Part shown: one piece after another, positions 1-4,902 of the stretch
Layout of the letters: each line of letters opens with the position of its first letter
How positions within the stretch are numbered: the stretch's first letter is position 1
Source: Clostridia bacterium
Lineage (GTDB): Bacteria > Bacillota > UBA994 > PWPR01
Direction of reading: 5' to 3'
DNA length: 5,281 nt
Assembly: GCA_003557085.1 (NCBI GenBank)
Contig: PWPR01000137.1
Location: 1 to 5,281 of the forward strand
Position numbers and translations under genes: made by a program
Notes under the pieces: model-generated
The model's database searches: none
Seen by the model: the letters and a program-made list of their open reading frames with translations, nothing else
What the model was told of the DNA's origin: nothing

Positions 1-1167
1 ATTCTTTGGCTCTTCTTGCGCTAAATTATCAAATACTGCCTTGATATGAGAAGGTGTCGTATTTTTAGAACTTAGACCATAACGTCCACCTACAATCAAA
101 GGCGCATTTTCTGTGTTATAAAAATGACTCTTAACATCAAGATATAAAGGCTCTCCAGGAGCTCCTGGTTCTTTTGTTCTATCTAATACTGCGATTCTTT
201 GAACAGTCTTAGGCAATACAGCTGCAAAATGCTCAGCTGAGAATGGTCTGTAAAGTCTAACTTTTACTAAACCAACCTTCTCTCCTTTGCTAATCAAATA
301 ATCTACAGTTTCTTCTGCAGTTTCTATTACAGAACCCATAGCAATAATTATATTTGTTGCATCAGGTGCTCCATAATAATCAAATAAATTGTACTCTCTT
401 CCTGTTAGCTTGCTAACAGCTTTCATTTTCTCTTCAATAATACTAGGGAACTTATCATAATAAGGGTTGATCGCTTCTCTAGCTTGGAAGAAAATATCCG
501 GATTCTCAGCTGTACCTCTTGTGACTGGGTTCTCAGGATTTAATGCTTTTTGCCTGAACTCAGTAATTCTGTCCCAATCAACTAACTCTTTCAAGTCATC
601 ATAATCAATTACTTCAATCTTCTGTACTTCATGAGAAGTTCTAAAACCATCAAAGAAGTGAAGTACTGGCATATGGGCCTTTATTGCTGCTAAATGAGCT
701 ACTGCCGCTAAATCCATTGATTCTTGAACACTACCTGACGCTAAAAGTCCAAACCCTGTTTGTCTTGTTGCCATAACATCAGAATGGTCTCCAAAAATTG
801 ATAACGCTTGTGTTGCTACAGTTCTAGCACTCACATGGAAAACACCAGGTAAGAGCTCTGCTGCCATCTTGTACATGTTAGGGATCATTAATAACAAACC
901 TTGTGAAGCTGTATAGGTTGTCGTTAATGCTCCAGCTTGTAAAGATCCATGTACTGCACCAGCTGCACCTGCCTCAGATTGCATCTCAACTACATTAACT
1001 GTTTCACCAAAAATGTTCTTCCGTCCGTACGCTGCCCACTCATCTACAAACTCTGCCATATTAGATGATGGGGTTATAGGATAAATTGCAGCAACATCAG
1101 TAAATGCATAAGATACGTACGATGCTGCCATGTTACCGTCCATGCTCATCATGGTTTTCTTCGCCAT
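1..1167 (-). CDS. nifJ: Pyruvate:ferredoxin (flavodoxin) oxidoreductase, N-terminal third (cut by window edge)
   Basis: The 389 codons seen encode the start of a single-chain pyruvate:ferredoxin oxidoreductase, the cytoplasmic thiamine-diphosphate and iron-sulfur enzyme that converts pyruvate and CoA to acetyl-CoA, CO2 and reduced ferredoxin. Family members run to about 1,170-1,200 residues, so about one third is present: domain I (roughly residues 1-255) and most of domain II. The pyruvate-binding motif YPITPSS is at 29-35. T32, E65 and R115 fall where the Desulfovibrio africanus enzyme has Thr31, Glu64 and Arg114 (substrate and thiamine contacts). GDHSDVMATRQTG at 126-138 is another family signature. 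The frame is open to the edge with no break. The ATG at 1167 is preceded by AAGGAGGA (1176-1183) with an 8-base spacer, which fixes the start (MAKKTMMSMDGNMAASY). It lies 96 bases after recR and has its own promoter. The iron-sulfur and C-terminal thiamine domains lie outside the window, so completeness cannot be judged. Confidence 0.96.
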   Translation of the reverse strand, partial: MAKKTMMSMDGNMAASYVSYAFTDVAAIYPITPSSNMAEFVDEWAAYGRKNIFGETVNVVEMQSEAGAAGAVHGSLQAGALTTTYTASQGLLLMIPNMYKMAAELLPGVFHVSARTVATQALSIFGDHSDVMATRQTGFGLLASGSVQESMDLAAVAHLAAIKAHMPVLHFFDGFRTSHEVQKIEVIDYDDLKELVDWDRITEFRQKALNPENPVTRGTAENPDIFFQAREAINPYYDKFPSIIEEKMKAVSKLTGREYNLFDYYGAPDATNIIIAMGSVIETAEETVDYLISKGEKVGLVKVRLYRPFSAEHFAAVLPKTVQRIAVLDRTKEPGAPGEPLYLDVKSHFYNTENAPLIVGGRYGLSSKNTTPSHIKAVFDNLAQEEPKN

Positions 1168-1206
1168 TCGGTTAATCCTCCTTATATACTGTTCATTTCG
1201 ACTAAA

Positions 1207-1217
1207 AATTGTATACA
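1207..1217. promoter_or_regulatory. Downstream operator-like copy, AATTGTATACA
   Basis: This is the second exact copy of the sequence at 1250-1260, in the same orientation and 43 bases away (about four helical turns). It covers the predicted nifJ transcription start near 1216, where a bound protein would block initiation. The two copies bracket the -35/-10 core, an arrangement typical of cooperative repression. Confidence 0.55.
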
Positions 1218-1222
1218 CACCT

Positions 1223-1251
1223 ATTATAGATTTTTTAAAGCCAAAGGTCAA
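1223..1251 (-). promoter_or_regulatory. Sigma-A promoter of nifJ
   Basis: Read on the minus strand, the -35 box TTGACC (1246-1251) is separated by exactly 17 bases from a perfect -10 box TATAAT (1223-1228). Transcription would begin near 1216, giving a leader of about 49 bases that includes the nifJ ribosome binding site. The -35 box lies only 12 bases past the recR stop codon, so nifJ can be transcribed independently of the dnaX-ybaB-recR transcript. I see no terminator between recR and nifJ, so read-through is also possible. Confidence 0.85.
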
Positions 1252-1260
1252 TTGTATACA
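1250..1260. promoter_or_regulatory. Upstream operator-like copy, AATTGTATACA
   Basis: This is an 11-base sequence with a perfect 8-base palindrome (TGTATACA) at its core, overlapping the upstream edge of the nifJ -35 box and centred near -41. An identical 11-base copy occurs at 1207-1217. The symmetry and the position on the promoter suggest a dimeric repressor site. The core fits the loose GT(A)...(T)AC consensus of FadR-type GntR regulators, but that assignment is inference only. Confidence 0.55.
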
Positions 1261-1263
1261 GTA

Positions 1264-1869
1264 TTACAACATCTCTTGTCTTCCTGAAAGTGCTTTTCCT
1301 AGAGTAATTTCATCAACATTTTCTAAATCACTACCCATAGGCAGCCCATAAGCAATTCTGCTCACTCTTATTCCTAGTGGTCTAATAAGCTTTGCAAGGA
1401 ACATCGCCGTAGCTTCTCCTTCAATGCTTGGACTTGTAGCAATTATAACTTCTTTTATGGGGCTTGCATCAATTCTATCAAGCAACTCACTAATGTGAAG
1501 GTCATCTGGACCAATATCATCCATTGGTGAGATTAAGCCATGTAATACATGATACAGTCCATTATATTCATTAGTAGCTTCTATAGCATTAACATCTCTA
1601 GGTGATTCAACTACACATACAATTGCACTTTCACGTTTATAATCATCACATATTGAGCAAATCTCATCCTCAGATAGATTAATGCAGTTCTTGCAAAACC
1701 CAATATCATTTTTAGCTTTAAGAATAACATCAGCTAAATCAGCCACATTTTTCTCTGGCATATTTAAGATATGGAATGCCATTCTTATTGCTGATTTTGG
1801 TCCTACCCCAGGCAACTGCATTAAATGATGAATCAATCTGGTTAATGCAACCGGATAATTGCTTTGCAT
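1264..1869 (-). CDS. recR: Recombination mediator protein RecR
   Basis: This 201-residue protein matches the usual RecR length of about 200. RecR forms a ring-shaped clamp and acts with RecO (and RecF) to load RecA onto SSB-coated single-stranded DNA during gap repair. A helix-hairpin-helix lies at about 17-36 (LPGVGPKSAIRMAFHIL). A four-cysteine zinc finger uses C59, C62, C71 and C74. The Toprim domain begins at about 82 with VVESPRDVNAIE and continues through the EGEATA block at 150-155. The C-terminal GLPMGSDLENVDEITLGKAL block (175-194) is the conserved RecR ending. Two asparagines common in ATNPNxEGEA are serines here (S146, S148), probably a mild lineage variation. The ATG follows the ybaB stop after 3 bases. 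The nearest ribosome binding site, AAAAGG (1883-1888), is a long 13 bases away, so translational coupling to ybaB is likely. Confidence 0.97.
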   Translation of the reverse strand: MQSNYPVALTRLIHHLMQLPGVGPKSAIRMAFHILNMPEKNVADLADVILKAKNDIGFCKNCINLSEDEICSICDDYKRESAIVCVVESPRDVNAIEATNEYNGLYHVLHGLISPMDDIGPDDLHISELLDRIDASPIKEVIIATSPSIEGEATAMFLAKLIRPLGIRVSRIAYGLPMGSDLENVDEITLGKALSGRQEML

Positions 1870-1872
1870 TTC

Positions 1873-2199
1873 TTACATTAGACCTTTTATTCCACCAGTT
1901 ATTTTCCCTAATGCTTCCTGGCTCATTTCTTCAGCTTTTACTAGCGCTTCATTAACCGCTGCCATAATTAAATCTTCAAGCATTTCAACATCGTCTGGAT
2001 CTATTACATCAGGGTCTATTGTTAAACTTGTAATTTCTTTGCTACCATTGGCGACTGCCTTTACAGCACCACCACCAACTACTGCCTCAACTTCTTTTTC
2101 AGCTAACTCTTCTTGCGCTTTTGCCATTTCAGCTTGCATTTTCTGAGCTTGCTTCATAAGCTTGTTCATGTTACCGCCACCACCAAAATTCTTTCTCAT
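1873..2199 (-). CDS. ybaB: YbaB/EbfC family nucleoid-associated DNA-binding protein
   Basis: This 108-residue protein is the usual YbaB/EbfC size and closely resembles the Bacillus member. The family forms dimers that bind DNA and are associated with the nucleoid; its precise role is not settled. A glycine-rich start (FGGGGN, 5-10) leads into a long amphipathic helix rich in K, Q, M, A and E (about 12-38, KQAQKMQAEMAKAQEELAEK). The central sheet follows (VEAVVGGGAVKAVANGSKEI), then IDPDVIDPDDVEMLEDLI and a C-terminal helix through NEALVKAEEMSQEALGKITGG. The ATG at 2199 has AGGAGGAA (2206-2213) six bases upstream, which rules out the internal Met11. It sits 15 bases after dnaX and 3 bases before recR, the standard Firmicute order, and should be co-transcribed with both. 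Confidence 0.96.
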   Translation of the reverse strand: MRKNFGGGGNMNKLMKQAQKMQAEMAKAQEELAEKEVEAVVGGGAVKAVANGSKEITSLTIDPDVIDPDDVEMLEDLIMAAVNEALVKAEEMSQEALGKITGGIKGLM

Positions 2200-2214
2200 T
2201 ATAAATTCCTCCTA

Positions 2215-3909
2215 TTATTCAATTACTTTACCATTAAATATTTCAAGAGCCTTCTGAACTGCATCTTCTTTTTCCTCTGGCTCACTTTCAACATCATTAC
2301 TACCATTTTCAATTTTTCCTACTATTTCAATATCTGTTCCAAACATGCCTAGCAACGCTGATTCAACGATTTTTTTCTTTTGTGCACTCAACACTTGATC
2401 ATAATGGAACTTATTAGAAAAAATTAACTCTAATCTTCCCTCATTATATTTCCCTGGTTTAGCATTATTAAGAAGTGCTTGCGTAATGACATCTTCCTTT
2501 TTAACTTCTAGCAAGATATCCTCCCACGACATTTCGATTACCTTAGAATTCACTTCTGCATTTGCAGCCTTAGCTATAAATTCTTGTTTTTTCTCAGGTT
2601 TTTCTACCTTTAAGCTTACACTTTCTATACTCCTTCCCACATCTTCGTCTAGCTTTCTTTTCTTTGAAAGAGCCTTGTCCAACTTCACTTCTGTTTCGTT
2701 TTCCAATTGACTTATAGTTTCTTTATTTTCCACAGTTGCTTTGACAAAAGCCTCACCATTTGATAAAGCATTTTCAAGCTTAGCTACTCTAGCTACAAGC
2801 GCTGAATAATCATTATTTCTTAAATGTTGACCTTCTATTAAACTAAGCTCTACCACTAACCTCTGATTATGTGCATATTTAACTTCATTAATTGCTTTTA
2901 CAATATTATGAATCAACTTATGTAAATCATCATCTAAAAACTTAATAGCTTGATTCCTGACCTTATCTATATCAAATGAAATAATCTCCTTTTGACTACT
3001 TGAACTTTTAAGCAGTAGTAATGTTCTTAAATAGTGTGAATAATCTATTAAAAACTGTTCTAAGCTCCTTCCTTCATAGTAGATATCTCCTACTATGTCT
3101 AAAGCCTCTTGCACATTATCTTCTATTATTGCCTCTGTTAGCTCAAAAAAGACACTGTCATCAACTGCTCCAAGCAACTCCATTACATGAGTATGCATTA
3201 TTTCATTGTCATATGATAAACATTGATCAAATATACTAATGGCATCCCTAAGAGAACCATCTGCCGCTCTAGCAATAATCATGAATGCATCTTGCTCATA
3301 CTTTATATCTATTGACTTTGCTATGCTCTTAAGATGATCAATAATATCATTTGGTTTAATTCTATGAAAATCAAACCTTTGGCACCTTGACTTAATTGTT
3401 GCTGGTATTTTATGAGCTTCTGTTGTAGCTAAAACAAATATAACATGCTTGGGAGGTTCTTCTAATGTTTTTAGCAAAGCGTTAAAAGCTGCAGTTGAAA
3501 GCATATGTACTTCATCTACTATATAAACTTTGTAATCACATTCTAGAGGTGCATATTTCACTTTTTCTCTCAAATCTCTAATCTCTTCTACACCATTATT
3601 TGAAGCTGCGTCTATCTCAACAATATCTAAAACATTGCCTTCGTTTATACCTGTACATATTCGACACTTATTACAAGGATTGCCTTCATTTAGGTCTAAG
3701 CAATTAACTGCTTTTGCCAAAACTCTTGCCGTACTTGTTTTCCCCACTCCTCGAGGTCCTGAGAATAAATAAGCATGAGCTATGTAGCCTTTTCTGACTG
3801 CATTGCTCAACGTTTTAGTAATATGGCTTTGGCCAACTATATCAGCAAAGTTTAACGGCCTCCATGTTCTATATAAAGCTTGATAACCCATCTCAAATCC
3901 TCCGCTCAT
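2215..3909 (-). CDS. dnaX: DNA polymerase III clamp-loader subunit gamma/tau
   Basis: DnaX is the AAA+ motor subunit of the clamp loader, which opens the beta sliding clamp and places it on primed DNA at the replication fork. This 564-residue form is of ordinary Firmicute length. Walker A is GPRGVGKTS at 51-59. The zinc module is C70-x8-C79-x2-C82-x2-C85. Walker B is VDEVHM at 131-136, the arginine-finger SRC is at 174-176, and the sensor 2 arginine is R221 in GSLRDA. The collar domain spans about 229-365. A lysine- and glutamate-rich linker (about 380-455) precedes a C-terminal tau-like domain starting at MSWEDILLEVKKED (460-473). Two in-frame starts compete: ATG at 3909 with AAAAGGAG six bases upstream, and ATG at 3891 (M7, MGYQALYRTWRP) with GGAGGA (3898-3903) six bases upstream. 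The second begins where most family members begin. A possible frameshift site is at codons 440-441. Confidence 0.97.
   Translation of the reverse strand: MSGGFEMGYQALYRTWRPLNFADIVGQSHITKTLSNAVRKGYIAHAYLFSGPRGVGKTSTARVLAKAVNCLDLNEGNPCNKCRICTGINEGNVLDIVEIDAASNNGVEEIRDLREKVKYAPLECDYKVYIVDEVHMLSTAAFNALLKTLEEPPKHVIFVLATTEAHKIPATIKSRCQRFDFHRIKPNDIIDHLKSIAKSIDIKYEQDAFMIIARAADGSLRDAISIFDQCLSYDNEIMHTHVMELLGAVDDSVFFELTEAIIEDNVQEALDIVGDIYYEGRSLEQFLIDYSHYLRTLLLLKSSSSQKEIISFDIDKVRNQAIKFLDDDLHKLIHNIVKAINEVKYAHNQRLVVELSLIEGQHLRNNDYSALVARVAKLENALSNGEAFVKATVENKETISQLENETEVKLDKALSKKRKLDEDVGRSIESVSLKVEKPEKKQEFIAKAANAEVNSKVIEMSWEDILLEVKKEDVITQALLNNAKPGKYNEGRLELIFSNKFHYDQVLSAQKKKIVESALLGMFGTDIEIVGKIENGSNDVESEPEEKEDAVQKALEIFNGKVIE
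3898..3903 (-). promoter_or_regulatory. Internal ribosome binding site for the second dnaX start
   Basis: GGAGGA lies inside codons 3-4 of the longer dnaX reading frame and six bases before the in-frame ATG at 3889-3891. The protein from that ATG begins MGYQALYRTWRP, the usual start of DnaX. This spacing is ideal, so a 558-residue product starting at 3891 is likely the main or the only form. Confidence 0.6.
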
Positions 3910-3925
3910 TTTTTGCTCCTTTTAC

Positions 3926-3934
3926 ATTATAACA
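3926..3934 (-). promoter_or_regulatory. Extended -10 promoter of dnaX-ybaB-recR
   Basis: Minus-strand TGTTATAAT is a perfect -10 box with the TGn extension. No good -35 box sits 16-18 bases upstream; TTGCTA (3953-3958) is 21 bases away. Extended -10 promoters often lack a -35 box. The expected start is near 3919-3920, which lies inside the AAAAGGAG (3916-3923) of the first dnaX ATG. That leaves only about ten bases of leader for that start but about 28 for the ATG at 3891. Confidence 0.55.
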
Positions 3935-3951
3935 AAAAAAGATAATTCATT

Positions 3952-3967
3952 TTAGCAAATAAGCTAA
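3952..3967. repeat. Short inverted repeat upstream of the dnaX -10 box
   Basis: TTAGC and GCTAA are perfect inverted 5-base arms around a 6-base AT centre. It lies in the 93-base gap after the GNAT gene, about -33 to -48 from the predicted dnaX transcript start. It could be an operator or a weak AT-rich hairpin. The nearest T-run on the minus strand (3934-3940) is 11 bases beyond the stem, too far for a standard terminator. Confidence 0.3.
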
Positions 3968-4002
3968 TACTTTCCTTCCTAATGCAATAATTTAAGGTAG
4001 TT

Positions 4003-4467
4003 TCAAATATTTTTATACATGTTTAAATAATAAGATGTATATTGCTCTTTTTCGTATAAGTTTATTCCTAAGCTATTCCACATATACACATTTAAGGTAA
4101 TCCTCTTTATGTCTTTACTTCTTGAACATTTTTCAAACTCTCTAAGCATCTTTGAGCCTAACCCTAACCCTCTATACTCCTCCTTAATATACATTTCTTC
4201 TAAATGAATGCAATTTATATCATAAATATAGGCATAAATATAGCCAACAATTTTCATATCAACTTCAATCACATATATTCTTGTTTTCTTGCAGTTTTTC
4301 ACTTTTTCAATTCTACTCTTTACAGTTTTTGTTCTATTAGTAAGTCTTTCTTCAATATCGTCATTAGCTAGTCTATGAGAGTTATTGTTCTCATAATTAA
4401 ACAAACTCAACTCTTTAGATAACTCTAAGAATGCATTCTCATCTTTCTTTTGAAATTCTCTAAACAA
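4003..4467 (-). CDS. GNAT family N-acetyltransferase
   Basis: This is a small acetyl-CoA-dependent N-acetyltransferase of the GCN5-related fold, probably cytoplasmic; the substrate is unknown. Counting from the start chosen here (154 residues), the N-terminal strand is FREFQKKDENAFLEL. The central strands are TRIYVIEVDMKIVGYIYAYIYD, followed by CIHLEEMYIKEEYRG. The acetyl-CoA pyrophosphate loop is RGLGLG at 99-104, matching R-x-x-G-x-G/A. The late strand LNVYMWNSLGINLYEK contains the typical N-x-x-x-x-x-LYEK segment and a tyrosine (Y138) in the usual general-acid place. An upstream GTG at 4474-4476 extends the frame by three codons but overlaps its own AGGAGG (4476-4481), so it cannot be served by it. 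TTG at 4465-4467 is 8 bases after that site and is preferred. The gene looks more AT-rich than its neighbours, with many Asn, Lys and Tyr codons. It is divergent from the ABC genes, so a shared role is possible but unproven. Confidence 0.85.
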   Translation of the reverse strand: MFREFQKKDENAFLELSKELSLFNYENNNSHRLANDDIEERLTNRTKTVKSRIEKVKNCKKTRIYVIEVDMKIVGYIYAYIYDINCIHLEEMYIKEEYRGLGLGSKMLREFEKCSRSKDIKRITLNVYMWNSLGINLYEKEQYTSYYLNMYKNI

Positions 4468-4475
4468 CTTTGGCA

Positions 4476-4481
4476 CCTCCT
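4476..4481 (-). promoter_or_regulatory. Ribosome binding site that sets the GNAT start
   Basis: Minus-strand AGGAGG ends on the first base of the GTG codon at 4474-4476, leaving no spacer for that codon. Eight bases separate it from the in-frame TTG at 4465-4467. This supports a TTG start and a 154-residue product. Confidence 0.7.
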
Positions 4482-4510
4482 AACAAATAGAAGTCTAACT
4501 TATCAAAGAT

Positions 4511-4516
4511 ATTATA
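4511..4516 (-). promoter_or_regulatory. Probable -10 box of the GNAT gene
   Basis: A perfect minus-strand TATAAT lies 44 bases before the TTG start, giving a leader of about 37 bases with the ribosome binding site inside. The best -35 candidate is a poor TAGATT (4533-4538) at 16 bases spacing, and there is no TG extension, so strength or need for an activator is uncertain. Confidence 0.45.
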
Positions 4517-4597
4517 CTATCTATCGATATTAAATCTACCCTAAAAGATGTGATTTATAAAGGGCAAATAATAAATTCTAAAAATAAGTAAAATAAT

Positions 4598-4628
4598 TTG
4601 AACGTATTGAACATGAGCAACGTATAAA
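4598..4628 (+). promoter_or_regulatory. Possible promoter of the YxlE-like/ABC operon
   Basis: TTGAAC (4598-4603) and TATAAA (4623-4628) resemble -35 and -10 boxes but are 19 bases apart, longer than optimal. A second TTGAAC at 4607-4612 is too close. The sequence AACGTAT occurs twice here, at 4601-4607 and 4619-4625, exactly 18 bases apart in the same orientation. It could be a regulator site, but the evidence is thin. Confidence 0.35.
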
Positions 4629-4668
4629 TAACAGATTACAAAATAAAATAATAAAAGGAGTTACACAA

Positions 4669-4902
4669 ATGAATGCTTTACTTCAATTAACAGATGCATC
4701 ACTTATAGAGATTCTCAAAATGGTATGGCCATTATTAGTTTTACAGGTAATTCTACAAGTTTATTGTATTGTTAAGATTATCAAACAAAGAACTAGAAAT
4801 ATGAATCAATTGATATGGATAGGAATAGTCCTCATCTTTAATATATTTGGTCCTATCGCTTTCTTAATATTTGGAATAAACAAAGGTCATGAAAATGATT
4901 AA
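4669..4902 (+). CDS. YxlE-like small membrane protein (PLDc_N superfamily)
   Basis: This 77-residue protein has two predicted membrane helices, about 18-38 (MVWPLLVLQVILQVYCIVKII) and about 48-69. They are joined by a basic loop KQRTRNMNQ (39-47), and a short polar tail follows. The second helix carries N58, G61, P62, L66, F68 and G69, the N-x-x-G-P-x-x-x-L-x-x-G pattern of the PLDc_N (cardiolipin synthase N-terminal) family. The family is named for a domain in phospholipase D-type enzymes, but no catalytic part is present. Bacillus subtilis YxlE has this size and shape, sits just before the ABC genes yxlF and yxlG in the sigY operon, and is described as a negative regulator of sigma-Y. The ATG has AAAGGAG (4654-4660) eight bases upstream. 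Its stop overlaps the ATPase start by 8 bases, so the two are translationally coupled. A role in the transporter complex or its control is inferred from context. Confidence 0.82.
   Translation: MNALLQLTDASLIEILKMVWPLLVLQVILQVYCIVKIIKQRTRNMNQLIWIGIVLIFNIFGPIAFLIFGINKGHEND

Noticed and set aside
1130..1351. Plus-strand open frame of 73 codons across the nifJ/recR gap
   Set aside because: It runs antisense to the ends of two firm genes and across a strong minus-strand promoter, has no ribosome binding site and resembles no known family.
1859..2146. Serine/threonine-rich plus-strand open frame of 95 codons opposite ybaB
   Set aside because: It is the complement of ybaB; its composition is what an antisense reading of Ala/Glu/Lys-rich helices gives, and no ribosome binding site precedes it.
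2113..2352. Plus-strand open frame of 79 codons, hydrophobic and Phe-rich
   Set aside because: It is antisense to the start of ybaB and the end of dnaX; the Phe-rich look comes from complementing Lys/Glu codons.
2486..2710. Plus-strand open frame of 74 codons, Ser/Phe-rich
   Set aside because: It is antisense to the charged linker of dnaX and has no translation signal.
3021..3239. Plus-strand open frame of 72 codons, leucine-rich
   Set aside because: It is antisense to the dnaX collar domain, with no ribosome binding site and no family match.
3927..3950. Minus-strand seven-codon leader peptide frame (MNYLFLL) before dnaX
   Set aside because: It has no ribosome binding site at a usable distance, and it overlaps the -10 box, so a transcript starting there would not include it.
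3934..3967. Terminator after the acetyltransferase gene
   Set aside because: The stem is only five AT-rich pairs and the T-run begins 11 bases after it, so it does not fit an intrinsic terminator.
4477..4668. RNA gene, riboswitch or tRNA in the divergent intergenic region
   Set aside because: The 192 bases are very AT-rich with no stable stems or tRNA-like elements; only promoter and ribosome binding signals could be supported.
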